DNA of 59,299 nt from a virus, in IMG/VR virus record IMGVR_UViG_3300007346_000034, positions 1-59,299 of that record; one strand, given 5' to 3'. The translations under genes and the position numbers were made by a program. Below are positions 10,301 through 17,788 of this stretch, one piece after another. The notes below the pieces were generated by a model. It saw only the letters and a program-made list of their open reading frames with translations, did not search any database and was not told where the DNA came from. Each line of letters starts with the position of its first letter. Position 1 is the stretch's first letter.

Positions 10301-12275
10301 GTTTATCAGGAATTTCAAAATTCATATTTCCTTCACCGTACTGTTCCCCATAAATAATAACTTCTTTTGCGCTTAAATAAGGATCTTTAAAGTTAGTATC
10401 TGGACTATGAAATGAAAAAGCATCTTGTCTGTATCCTGTTAAATTTTCATGTTTACATTGTTCAGAAGAACCTACAAGAGGAAAATTAGACTGTAAATAA
10501 TTATCTGCACCTAAATCATTATATGGATAATTTTGATATAAACCTTGTCTATCTGTAGTGCCTTCAGGTACATCGTATTCTCTTAAGTTGCATAACATAC
10601 CTTTAAAGAAAATACTTTTGTTACCTTCTCTTGAACCTCTTAATATTTCATAACCTACAACATTAGTAATTTCATTACCATAATTATCTAAAGGCTTTTT
10701 AATATTAGAAAACTTAACTCCCATAACTCTAATAGCTGAGCCATTATCATTAACATGATGAGTTATAGGATGTCCTTCAGGATCTGAATTATTAGCAGGA
10801 AATTTATGATGTCTTATAGGTTTTCCACACAAGTCAAATCTTGTATCAGAAGTACCTCCTATATTAACACCTGTAACAGGATCTGTATATGTAGCATTCC
10901 ATATTTGTGGTTTATCATCATCATATATTTCAGATGATTCCCAATAAGCCATATCACCTCCGCCTAAAACAACACCACCATCAGGCAATGTATAAGGTGT
11001 AATAGTAGGATTTATAATAGCTGTATTATAAACTCTCCATTTGTAAGGTGTAATTCCATCATCTGCATCAACAGCAGCGTCTGGACCACCCATAATAGTT
11101 AAATCATCTTGATTAGAAAATCTACCTGGTATATGAAAACTAGGAGATTTATCACCTGTATTATAAACCCATCTTATAAAAAATGAATATACTTCATCTC
11201 TCATATATCCTGTATTATTACCACCATTTCCATAATAGTTTTCAGGATATTCAACAGAAACCCATTCTGTTTTAATTTGATTTGCAATAGGTTGATAATT
11301 AAAATCAAACTTGCTTGTAGGACCAATTCTTAAAAGGTAATCACCATTACGCCATATTGAATCTGACTTATCTTCAACAGGATTTCTTAAAAGAATATCT
11401 CCAGGATTAACATCAGGCCAATTAGATTGAAACTGATCTATTGTAATAAGTTTTTGTCTTGTGCTATATACGCCAGCTCTTTTAGCTACTTGTTGATAAT
11501 TAACAAAACTTAAAACTATTAATTCAAATTCATCAAATCTTTGATCAGCAAAATCTACAGTAACATCTAAAGAACTTGCTGTGTTAGCATGTGACCATAT
11601 ACCTTGAACTTGAGAAGGCATAGAGTAATCACCAAACCTTTGCCCATTAATTAAATAAGCTCCTACTACAAAATAAGAACCACTTAAAAGTTCACCGCTT
11701 GTAGCACCCGGAGCAATAGAAAATTTAAGATTATCAACTAAAGGTTCAAGTCTTAATTTTTCACAATCTAATTCTGCTGTTGGTGTGCAAATATAACAGC
11801 TATCTATATATTCACAATTTTCTACCCAAGGAATATCATCTATATTTAATACTCTATCAGGATTAAAACCATCAGACCAATATACTTCAAACTTGCATTC
11901 AAAGTTTTCTTTAGCTTGCCCTGTTATAAGATAATCTGTTTTAAAGTTTAAACAAGTAGCATTAACTAATTTAGTGTATGAACATTCTGATTCATCAAAC
12001 AAACCTATTTCAGAAAATATATTATTTGTTGAAAATACAACAAACTTATCTCCTTCAATATGTATAGTTCCAATTATAGTATAAGGTGCTAAAGTACAAA
12101 GTTTATTAGATTTCTCATTGCTTAAAGTACCTAAGTCTCCTATCTCTGTATTGTTCACAGCATTTCTAGCATGGCTCCAGTTTTGTGGACCTTTACCATA
12201 ACCTGACATATCTTCAATTAGTCCTTTACTAAAACTATTTACGTCAGATGAACTTGTATTTTGTTTTTTAGCCAT
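7314..12275 (-). CDS. Giant tail protein, probable crAss-like tail muzzle / P22 gp10-like
   Basis: 1653 aa, the largest protein here. It has no obvious enzyme motif. It is rich in Asn, Tyr and aromatic residues with alternating beta-strand patterns. The N-terminus (FSKGLIEDMSGYGKGPQNW) resembles the opening of P22 gp10-like tail proteins that I recall from crAss-like phages. A hydrophobic, Gly/Ala-rich stretch lies around residues 670-830. It follows a ring-like protein gene and precedes the hydrolase and cargo-like genes, which is the arrangement known for the crAss-like tail, where a very large protein forms the distal muzzle. The start ATG lies 11 bases after the upstream stop. The family name rests on size, order and N-terminal pattern, not a search. 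Confidence 0.65.
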   Translation of the reverse strand: MAKKQNTSSSDVNSFSKGLIEDMSGYGKGPQNWSHARNAVNNTEIGDLGTLSNEKSNKLCTLAPYTIIGTIHIEGDKFVVFSTNNIFSEIGLFDESECSYTKLVNATCLNFKTDYLITGQAKENFECKFEVYWSDGFNPDRVLNIDDIPWVENCEYIDSCYICTPTAELDCEKLRLEPLVDNLKFSIAPGATSGELLSGSYFVVGAYLINGQRFGDYSMPSQVQGIWSHANTASSLDVTVDFADQRFDEFELIVLSFVNYQQVAKRAGVYSTRQKLITIDQFQSNWPDVNPGDILLRNPVEDKSDSIWRNGDYLLRIGPTSKFDFNYQPIANQIKTEWVSVEYPENYYGNGGNNTGYMRDEVYSFFIRWVYNTGDKSPSFHIPGRFSNQDDLTIMGGPDAAVDADDGITPYKWRVYNTAIINPTITPYTLPDGGVVLGGGDMAYWESSEIYDDDKPQIWNATYTDPVTGVNIGGTSDTRFDLCGKPIRHHKFPANNSDPEGHPITHHVNDNGSAIRVMGVKFSNIKKPLDNYGNEITNVVGYEILRGSREGNKSIFFKGMLCNLREYDVPEGTTDRQGLYQNYPYNDLGADNYLQSNFPLVGSSEQCKHENLTGYRQDAFSFHSPDTNFKDPYLSAKEVIIYGEQYGEGNMNFEIPDKHPKHKLITDQALIIACIVGIAYPITAALGKRSYNRKSPTSENRGGTWFGMAAGFQPLDVAGGHGLGIAALSGIHTGRVLGQYAAVNDFSILGASFAAGVKHPQVLYDTTGGWALDNFATAAPGVSAQGYTETVEGSDYSALGPVLGSVVGIASWIFNYMKGIDMFLDIIRAVSTEQQYALQCVSHCFQRFYERPQPNNIRRAIGEQGYIGPALVDWTQDFRINNIFRSRFVAIQTEALNPNDALIADPVIVDNSNLTLGEASKLKNGPTREDIHGSFNFTASSYYVALKQRIRNQYGQINGIVQVPVSTGTTLKNYGQTIANGPSSTDIMFNGDIYIGRYTEKNSMIFFYDWLYDQPDGYEYNYFLRQNAAYVSYWMNSEKYDIGELLQSIDTTDMFAFIDDPQSATVALPFSKYCMDTFDGYSLEFGRVLLENHFFYLFNSGVKDFYVETEINIDYRDWEDEINRRHYDSKRYTHLPTLFNANPNIIKAGNYYKYDWSLSVSRLFNNFLAWGNTQSREYDPQVAETCYTYRPDRIIYSLPQRAANKQDFWRIFLPFNYKDFTSRPRAVKQFSKNGALILFDNMSPITFAGVDQLTTDQDTKLTIGDGGLFSQPMQNLANSEWPIEYGSCQDKYSAINTPAGFYYVSQNQGKVFTLTSGTIQEISNRGLKWWFSEFLPYKLTEDFPDFKLKDNPVAGIGCQTIYDNLNQIVYFSKKDYQLKKDLPEGTTLRYSGDSDLFYLNNTMVPITLGNPLYFDSASWTISYDPKTQSWISYHDWHPDLTISSKNTFLSTKANGIWIHNNRCDSYCNFYDVDYPFEVEFGNHTGGVVNTLRNVEYYMEAYKYAENCYDRFHDLDFNFDEAIIHNSEQVSGLLRLNLQPKNNTPEMLKYPKVNYSNIDIVYSKEEQKYRFNQFWDITADRGEFNSTATRTIFNTEPNGYIRNLNFNNLNYNKNAFQRKKFRHFKNSVFLRRKKSGDRNIIISTAVNMNLKSSR

Positions 12276-12286
12276 AAGGTTTTATT

Positions 12287-13267
12287 CTATAAACTAGCAA
12301 ACATATCATAGTACTTAGAGTACATAGCTCTTCTATTAGCTCTATATAATCTTCTAAGCTCACTAAAGTTTGGTGTATTTACAATAGAAAGAGCATTATT
12401 TCTTGCCATTCTATAACGTTGTTCAATTAGTTGAATCTTATTAGGATTTACTTGTTCATCATCCATTATTAGATTCTCTATTATTCTTTGTTTTAAAGCA
12501 TATTCATAATACTCATTTATTACATCATGATCAGGTAACAATAGATTACCTTCTTCATCTTCCATAGTTCCTTGATAGTTTATATATAAGTTTCCTGTTT
12601 CAAAACTAGTATATATCCAACCGTTTTTAATCCAAGCAGTATCAGGAGCATGCCAATTTAAATTTGGACAATCGCACTGTACATCAACTGCATTTTCTAG
12701 TATTCTAATCTTTCTTAAGTTGGTCCACCTTCTTGTTTCATATGTAAGAGCTTGAACAAGCTGTACCACTTCTCCTTTACAATTTATAGTGCAAGAGTTT
12801 GGGTTAGCACAACAAGTATTACAAGGTTCACAATTGTTAGTTGTTTGACCACATTGAGCGCATGGATCATTACAAGGATCTACAGGCTCTAAAGGTGTAG
12901 GAGGTGTCTCACAAAAGTCTACTGTCTCTGGCGGAGCAGTTTGATATTCCGGAGCAGCTCCAATAATTTTTTCTTCTACTCTTGTTCCTTGTGGTAAATA
13001 TTGTTTTGTTTCATAACTACTACAAGAAAGAGCAAAATTAAGAACATAGAAATCATTAGGTAATCTAACTCTACCTTTCTCAACTTCTAGTATTATTTCT
13101 TTAGTTTTATTTATTCTTAACCCAAGATCATAGTTAACTCTTTTAGTTACCCTAATCATATCTTGAGGATCAATTAAATTTTGTAATTGATACTTTTTAA
13201 AATCACTAAGAACATCTGCCATAAGTTGATCAAATGTTCTATATTTTAGAGTATAGTTATAACTCAT
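12287..13267 (-). CDS. Tail ring/adaptor-like structural protein with a Cys-rich insertion
   Basis: 326 aa. The N-terminal part (YRTFDQLMADVLSDFKKYQL, then RVTKRVNYDLGLRI) and the C-terminal helix-rich part (EYYEYALKQRIIENLIMDDE) resemble ring or tubular proteins that stack below the portal in crAss-like virions. Residues about 110-170 form an insertion with more than a dozen Cys arranged in CxxC and CC pairs, flanked by Pro-rich spacers. This resembles the Cys-rich appendage proteins encoded at 17.8-25 kb and may bind metal or form disulfides. It sits between DUF6321-like and muzzle-like genes, four bases after the previous stop. Structural role likely; exact ring number not assignable. Confidence 0.6.
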   Translation of the reverse strand: MSYNYTLKYRTFDQLMADVLSDFKKYQLQNLIDPQDMIRVTKRVNYDLGLRINKTKEIILEVEKGRVRLPNDFYVLNFALSCSSYETKQYLPQGTRVEEKIIGAAPEYQTAPPETVDFCETPPTPLEPVDPCNDPCAQCGQTTNNCEPCNTCCANPNSCTINCKGEVVQLVQALTYETRRWTNLRKIRILENAVDVQCDCPNLNWHAPDTAWIKNGWIYTSFETGNLYINYQGTMEDEEGNLLLPDHDVINEYYEYALKQRIIENLIMDDEQVNPNKIQLIEQRYRMARNNALSIVNTPNFSELRRLYRANRRAMYSKYYDMFASL

Positions 13268-13270
13268 GAT

Positions 13271-13561
13271 TTACCATTTAACTTTGTGTGACCAATATCT
13301 AGCAGATAATTTAGATGGTTTAGCATCTTGAGCATTATGTCTAGCATAATAACTTTTCTTACGTGCTTTATCTTTTTTAGATTTAGGATTTTTTCCAGCT
13401 CCTTTTACTCCTTGTTGACCAAACCTAATAGTTTTAATTTTATTTCCTACTTTAGCTACAACTACATGTGACTTAGTTGGATGGTTAGGTGTACGCTTTG
13501 GTTTATTATAACCTGATACACCTGCTCTTGCTAACCTAGAATCTTTCTTTTTAGGAGCCAT
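13271..13561 (-). CDS. Lysine-rich DUF6321-like protein
   Basis: 96 aa, strongly basic. The pattern RLARAGVSGYNKPKRTPNHP, then VAKVGNKIKTIRFGQQGVKG and a C-terminal SARYWSHKVKW matches what I remember as the DUF6321 family, shared by phages and some large eukaryotic DNA viruses. Molecular function is unknown. It has no membrane segment or signal peptide. It is one of four very basic small proteins in this operon, so packaging or nucleic-acid binding inside the capsid is conceivable but not shown. Confidence 0.7.
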   Translation of the reverse strand: MAPKKKDSRLARAGVSGYNKPKRTPNHPTKSHVVVAKVGNKIKTIRFGQQGVKGAGKNPKSKKDKARKKSYYARHNAQDAKPSKLSARYWSHKVKW

Positions 13562-13565
13562 AACT

Positions 13566-13850
13566 TTAATCTTTTACAAAGTACTTATAATGAAATAATA
13601 CAGCCCAAGTAAATATAATAGCTAGACCTATATTAAGAATAATCTCTGAAAGAGGAGGATGTGACAATGTAAGAAAGTTAAATAAAGATCCACATGCTGT
13701 TGTACATAATCCAACTTTAACTAAGATTGATTGCCACTTTGGTAACTTATCCATCATAGATAGTCTTCCAAAAATAAAAAAAATAAATACACTAACAGAT
13801 AGTGCAATGATAATGTTACTTATCGCGTTGATTGCTACTAATAGATTCAT
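13566..13850 (-). CDS. Small three-helix membrane protein
   Basis: 94 aa with three predicted membrane segments at about residues 3-27, 41-61 and 68-87 and a short charged linker (GRLSMMDKLPKWQ). Its start overlaps the previous gene by 35 bases, consistent with coupled translation. Position beside another membrane protein and a coiled-coil membrane protein suggests an accessory lysis or envelope role, but no family is recognised. Confidence 0.6.
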   Translation of the reverse strand: MNLLVAINAISNIIIALSVSVFIFFIFGRLSMMDKLPKWQSILVKVGLCTTACGSLFNFLTLSHPPLSEIILNIGLAIIFTWAVLFHYKYFVKD

Positions 13851-14130
13851 CTTCTACTTTTTTTAATAATTTGTTACTAATAAGTTCCACACCTTTTAAT
13901 CCTAGAAAACCTAGAATAAAAGCTACAGACATTTGATATTTTACGTCAAATTGAGCCATATCTAAAATTACTGGTGTGATATAATTTGCAGATGCTACAC
14001 CAGACAATAAAGAAAAAAACATAGTTCTTAAATCTGTTTTATTTGTTTTACCAACAAGAAGCAAAGCACCAAATAAACCTGCTACAGATATACCAATATT
14101 TATTCCTAAACTTTGTAAAAATTCTTTCAT
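13816..14130 (-). CDS. Small membrane protein, holin-like
   Basis: 104 aa. Hydrophobic segments at about residues 9-26, 38-57 and 67-85 are separated by short charged loops, and the tail is basic (NKLLKKVEDESISSNQRDK). Size and topology fit small phage holins, but the clearer holin of this phage is at 41,172-41,600. The start codon overlaps the stop of the 59-aa gene as ATGA, so the pair is probably translated together. Function inferred from topology only. Confidence 0.55.
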   Translation of the reverse strand: MKEFLQSLGINIGISVAGLFGALLLVGKTNKTDLRTMFFSLLSGVASANYITPVILDMAQFDVKYQMSVAFILGFLGLKGVELISNKLLKKVEDESISSNQRDK

Positions 14131-14306
14131 TTCTTTTGTTGTTTAGCTTTCATTTGAGCTTTTTTACTAAGCTCTTTCATGTGATATAAATATACACTAC
14201 TTTTAGTATGTGTCTTGCCACTCATAAGCTTACCGCTTTTATCTTTGTGTGTATGCTTTCCTCTATAAAGTGATCCATCTTTTTTATAATGTGGTACTCC
14301 TTTCAT
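14127..14306 (-). CDS. Small basic protein (59 aa)
   Basis: 59 aa reading MKGVPHYKKDGSLYRGKHTH at the start and ending QMKAKQQKK. His- and Lys-rich, with a KDGSLYRGKHTHKDKSGKL segment. ATGA overlaps at both ends join it to the genes before (14,303-14,569) and after (13,816-14,130), which strongly supports it being a real coupled gene. No family is recognised; it belongs to the cluster of basic small proteins here. Confidence 0.65.
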   Translation of the reverse strand: MKGVPHYKKDGSLYRGKHTHKDKSGKLMSGKTHTKSSVYLYHMKELSKKAQMKAKQQKK

Positions 14307-14569
14307 TTCTTTTTCTTTTTAGTTCCTGTTCTGTTTTTACCTTTATGTAATCCATGTGAGGCATGTTGTTTACCAGCTTTAGTAGCAGCTCTTTTTTTTC
14401 TATTAGCTGCAGCTAATTTTTTTCTGCCTGACGGTGTACTTTTAAGTTTGCTTATTGTAGCAGAAGGAGCGTAAACTTCACCTGTTTCAGAAGATTTTTT
14501 TCCTGAAGCTGTTCTCCATTTTTGTTTAGTCCACCTGTCTAGACTTTTCTGTTGTTTTTTCTTCCCCAT
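14303..14569 (-). CDS. Lysine-rich DUF5872-like protein
   Basis: 88 aa, with about a third Lys/Arg. The core WTKQKWRTASGKKS, then TGEVYAPSATISKLKSTPSG and AANRKKRAATKAGKQ matches the DUF5872 pattern as I remember it, another small family shared by phages and giant viruses. The tail ends in five lysines. Function is unknown; the charge suggests nucleic-acid contact. It is linked by an ATGA overlap to the 59-aa gene. Confidence 0.65.
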   Translation of the reverse strand: MGKKKQQKSLDRWTKQKWRTASGKKSSETGEVYAPSATISKLKSTPSGRKKLAAANRKKRAATKAGKQHASHGLHKGKNRTGTKKKKK

Positions 14570-14666
14570 TATTACATTTATCTTTTAACTTTTTAATTCT
14601 TTTTTTGATGTTCTTTAAAAAAGCATCTAAAGTTTCAAAGTGATCTTTTTCTTCATTCTTATCCAT
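14526..14666 (-). CDS. Short charged protein (46 aa)
   Basis: 46 aa beginning MDKNEEKDHFETLDAFLKNI, a single highly charged predicted helix. It starts 10 bases after the previous stop and overlaps the start of the DUF5872-like gene by 44 bases in another frame, which fits the tightly overlapping style of this cluster. Nothing else supports a function, so it is a tentative gene. Confidence 0.4.
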   Translation of the reverse strand: MDKNEEKDHFETLDAFLKNIKKRIKKLKDKCNNGEEKTTEKSRQVD

Positions 14667-14676
14667 ACATTAAGAT

Positions 14677-14973
14677 TTAATCTAATAATCGCAGTTTATT
14701 ATCAAGCATTGTTTTAATACTTTCAACAGCTGCTGTTACTTGCTCTAAAGCTTCAAGGGTTTCTAGATCTCTTTCTCTTATATATGTGTTTAGTTGTTTT
14801 ACTTCATCTGCATGCTTTAATGTAAGCTCTGCTATTTGCTGCAGAAAGTGTTGTCTTTCTTCCTGCATCTCTTTTTTAGTTTCTATTTTATCTTTCCATA
14901 AAGCATAGATGCCAATACCCAAAGCAATAATTACAGGTGTTTGTTCTAATAGCTTTACTAATAACTCGTCCAT
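14677..14973 (-). CDS. Membrane-anchored coiled-coil protein
   Basis: 98 aa. One membrane segment at about residues 13-26 is followed by a long charged helix (about 30-98) with heptad-like spacing (EERQHFLQQIAELTLKHADE). The topology resembles small phage proteins of the holin or spanin type, and two multi-pass membrane proteins are encoded just downstream. No family-specific motif is seen. Confidence 0.55.
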   Translation of the reverse strand: MDELLVKLLEQTPVIIALGIGIYALWKDKIETKKEMQEERQHFLQQIAELTLKHADEVKQLNTYIRERDLETLEALEQVTAAVESIKTMLDNKLRLLD

Positions 14974-14979
14974 TACTTT

Positions 14980-15180
14980 TTAGTTTTTATATCCTCCCCC
15001 AGCGGCTTTATATCTTTTAGCTAACATTTGTGCTTTACGTGCAGACCATTGTCCAGGTTTTCCACCTTTAGAGCCAGCTTTTATTTCATTAAACAATCTT
15101 TTACGTAAAGAAGGTTTAGTATAATTACCTGCAGAATTTACAGTGCTTTTTTTCTTAGTTGTTGTTTTTTTCTTAGGCAT
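14980..15180 (-). CDS. Small lysine-rich protein (66 aa)
   Basis: 66 aa, strongly basic, beginning MPKKKTTTKKKSTVNSAGNY, with a core KPSLRKRLFNEIKAGSKGG and SARKAQMLAKRYKAAGGGY. The second half resembles short basic phage peptides predicted to bind DNA or RNA. It shares its first base with the last base of the upstream gene's stop. It is the first of the four basic small proteins in this cluster. Function not known. Confidence 0.6.
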   Translation of the reverse strand: MPKKKTTTKKKSTVNSAGNYTKPSLRKRLFNEIKAGSKGGKPGQWSARKAQMLAKRYKAAGGGYKN

Positions 15181-15854
15181 TATCTCATAATATTTTGATT
15201 ATCATCTGCACCATCTGGCGGTATTTTACCGCTAGTTAGTATTTCATTTATTACCATCTGTTCTATTTCAGAAAACAAATGTTCAGGTATTATTGATTCT
15301 CTATCTTGTTCTTGAACACAATCTCTAGAATCTGTTGAACAATTAAATGAAGAAACATCTTCATCAAATATAGCTTGAACTCTAACACCTTCCCAAGTAA
15401 CATTAGGTAAATAAATATAACCATCAAGATACCAATAGTACTTTGTCTTATTATATTTAAAGCTAGTACTTTTAGTCATATTAGAATATACTGTAGGATA
15501 AGTCTGTTGGGCAGCTTGACTATAATCTAAAGATGTAACAGCTCTGATAATTGGACCATCATCACTTTGGAGTAACTCTGGTAATTTATCTTTACTTCTC
15601 ATAAAAGTACATCCAGTCTTTATACCTATACAGCAAGCTTCTATTTTATCTACCTCAATTAAATCTAGACAAGGAATCTCTTTAAACAAGTTTCTATACT
15701 TATATATTTCACCTGTTAAAGATTCTCTTTTAATAAACGTTTTGCCATACTTCATTACTAAACTATAGATAAATCTATCTGTTAGAAATGGATCTTCTTT
15801 AACAGCTTTTAAAACGTTTCTTACTCTTGATATGGACTCTCCTATTAACGTCAT
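15180..15854 (-). CDS. Tail ring/adaptor-like structural protein
   Basis: 224 aa. It opens with a helical segment (ISRVRNVLKAVKEDPFLTDRFIYSLVMKYG), followed by beta-rich sequence with several Cys (CLDLIEVDKIEACCIG) and a short helical C-terminus ending in a Pro/Asp-rich tail. Order and size fit the crAss-like ring or collar proteins located between the portal and the muzzle. It starts three bases after the stop of the 193-aa gene. Function is by position; no motif is decisive. Confidence 0.55.
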   Translation of the reverse strand: MTLIGESISRVRNVLKAVKEDPFLTDRFIYSLVMKYGKTFIKRESLTGEIYKYRNLFKEIPCLDLIEVDKIEACCIGIKTGCTFMRSKDKLPELLQSDDGPIIRAVTSLDYSQAAQQTYPTVYSNMTKSTSFKYNKTKYYWYLDGYIYLPNVTWEGVRVQAIFDEDVSSFNCSTDSRDCVQEQDRESIIPEHLFSEIEQMVINEILTSGKIPPDGADDNQNIMR

Positions 15855-15857
15855 ATA

Positions 15858-16439
15858 TTATAGTTTAAACTCATCATAATCTTTAGGTATATTAGATCCT
15901 AATCTTTTAGCAATATCTTTTTTTCTATATTTATCAAACATCTGAGATATTTTATCAGTAGGATATACCTCAATATATTTAGCCCAATTATTTTTATAAC
16001 TTTCTGATGCATTTTTTCTAAACTGCTTTACAGCTTTGAAAGACCATACTTGTTTATTTGTAAATGGATATTTAGTGTTTGAGTTAGTATAGAATATTTT
16101 TAAAAGTTTGTTATCAGAATCCCAGTTTTTATGATTAGTTTTTATTCCGTAATTAAAAGATTTTTTATAATCAATGTTTTGTTTTTTTGTAGCAGGACAA
16201 GAAGCCATAAATATAAAACCTAAACCTTGAGGTAACTCTATTCCATCTCTGTTATCTATTACTCCTTGAGCTAAAAAACCATTAAAAGTCATTACTATAC
16301 TTTTGAATTGTTTTAGCGTCATGTTAGAATATTCTGGATGTTGACTTTTAAACATTTCCAGTTTTTTTCTTTTAAGTATTGATATTCTTTTCTCTCTAAA
16401 TCTTGGCCCGTTTAAATTTGGTTTATTTATTTTTTCCAT
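15858..16439 (-). CDS. Conserved crAss-like hypothetical protein
   Basis: 193 aa, basic and aromatic-rich. A FREKRISILKRKKLEMFK helix is followed by MTLKQFKSIVMTFNGFLAQG and a C-terminal RKNASESYKNNWAKYIEVY segment. I recognise the general look of a late-block protein of crAss-like phages but cannot give it a function. It lies between the phosphoesterase and a ring-like gene. The 60 bases before it are AT-rich and hold no gene. Confidence 0.5.
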   Translation of the reverse strand: MEKINKPNLNGPRFREKRISILKRKKLEMFKSQHPEYSNMTLKQFKSIVMTFNGFLAQGVIDNRDGIELPQGLGFIFMASCPATKKQNIDYKKSFNYGIKTNHKNWDSDNKLLKIFYTNSNTKYPFTNKQVWSFKAVKQFRKNASESYKNNWAKYIEVYPTDKISQMFDKYRKKDIAKRLGSNIPKDYDEFKL

Positions 16440-16499
16440 ATCATTACATATATAATATACTCAATTTTTCTTTGTTTTACAAATAAACACTTTTCAGGT

Positions 16500-17669
16500 T
16501 TAAGATAACCAAAAAATTTGAGCGTTTAATGTTTCAGATTCTTTTTCTACTATTTCAAACACACAAGAAGCCTTTGTCATACTGTAATTATCCATTATCC
16601 AATCTGAAGCTCCAAAGATAGAACCAATGTTCCAGTAAGTCATTTTCATTCTGCTACAATCTAAATCATTCATGTGCAAATCTCCTTTCCTTACATGAAT
16701 TTTGTAGTTACCTAGTTTTCTATCTATAACGTAATCCATTAAGAAAGATTCTGTATCTGCATTGATTTTTAAGGGAAGTCCGTGCTTTCTGTTTTTCTTA
16801 TCCTTACCATGAGTAATAATGTAAGCTCTGTCATATAAAACAAAGTGTGATAAAAACTCTTCTGGTATAGTAAACTTTATATCAGGATACGCAACACTAC
16901 CGTATTGCTGTAAAGCAAAAGATGCTTGCCAACCAAAATCACCTGCATGATTATCATTAGATATGTGTACAACTTCTAATTCCTTTGAGATACCTGAATT
17001 AAGAAGTTGTTCATAAAACCATTTGTGAGTATAAAAATGTACTTGAGCAGCTTCTTTATTATTTAAGTTTTGAGGAAGATCATGACCACCTCTTGTAGTC
17101 TGAGCATTATAGCCATCTAAAGAATCTCCAAGATCAGCCACTATAAGCTTATCAAATATACCATAGGTTTGAAACAAAGACATAGCCTTTTGGTATATCT
17201 TTTCCATTCTACTAAAAAACACATGCTCATCATACTTCTTTTTATAAAGAGCATCATCAGGTATAGAAGCTCCTATATGTTTATCAGAAGTCCATATAAT
17301 CAAAGCCTTGTTATTAGACGGAAGAGTTGTCTCTTTATTATAAGTAATAGATATATTACCAACCTTATCTATAATATTCTCCCAATCTTCTTTTGTAAGT
17401 TGGTATTCACTTTGTTCTACAGCTTTATAACTTTCTAACCACTCAACTTCTCCACCTTTCTTTTGCACTTGCCATGTGGATTTCAGACGGAGTTTCTTAC
17501 TATCATCACCCATCATCACATCTTTCTTAATCTCAGCAGCCACTTCCGTTTTAGCACGTTTAATTTTATCCAAATCATCAAGCTCTAAAAAATCAGCCAG
17601 CCAACCAGCACCTCTTTTTATATAGCCAGGTTTCTTTCTGAAAAAATCTTTTAATTGTTCTAGTGTCAT
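16500..17669 (-). CDS. Calcineurin-like metallophosphoesterase
   Basis: 389 aa. Residues about 1-115 are a charged helical extension. The catalytic fold then shows the metal-binding set in order: SDKH at 128-131, GDSLDG at 181-186, NDNH at 238-241, THGKD at 286-290 and GDLHM at about 329-333. These match DxH, GDxxD, (G)NH and two later His motifs of the family, so a two-metal active site looks intact. The substrate (nucleic acid, nucleotide or protein phosphate) is not predictable. It opens a run of tail genes just after a strong terminator, inside a structural block, suggesting a virion or assembly role rather than host metabolism. Confidence 0.8.
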   Translation of the reverse strand: MTLEQLKDFFRKKPGYIKRGAGWLADFLELDDLDKIKRAKTEVAAEIKKDVMMGDDSKKLRLKSTWQVQKKGGEVEWLESYKAVEQSEYQLTKEDWENIIDKVGNISITYNKETTLPSNNKALIIWTSDKHIGASIPDDALYKKKYDEHVFFSRMEKIYQKAMSLFQTYGIFDKLIVADLGDSLDGYNAQTTRGGHDLPQNLNNKEAAQVHFYTHKWFYEQLLNSGISKELEVVHISNDNHAGDFGWQASFALQQYGSVAYPDIKFTIPEEFLSHFVLYDRAYIITHGKDKKNRKHGLPLKINADTESFLMDYVIDRKLGNYKIHVRKGDLHMNDLDCSRMKMTYWNIGSIFGASDWIMDNYSMTKASCVFEIVEKESETLNAQIFWLS

Positions 17670-17683
17670 TACTATTAGTTTTT

Positions 17684-17722
17684 AAAAAAAGAAAGCCCTT
17701 GTATAATTAAACAAGAGCTTTC
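17684..17722 (-). terminator. Intrinsic terminator after the appendage genes
   Basis: Read on the minus strand: a 12-base arm (complement of 17,711-17,722), an 8-base loop and the matching arm (17,691-17,702), followed by seven U. It separates the Cys-rich appendage genes from the phosphoesterase operon. Confidence 0.85.
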
Positions 17723-17788
17723 AGCTGTCAGTCATAGTATAAACCAACAAACCATGACATATCTTTAATAATAAATTTCATAAATTAA

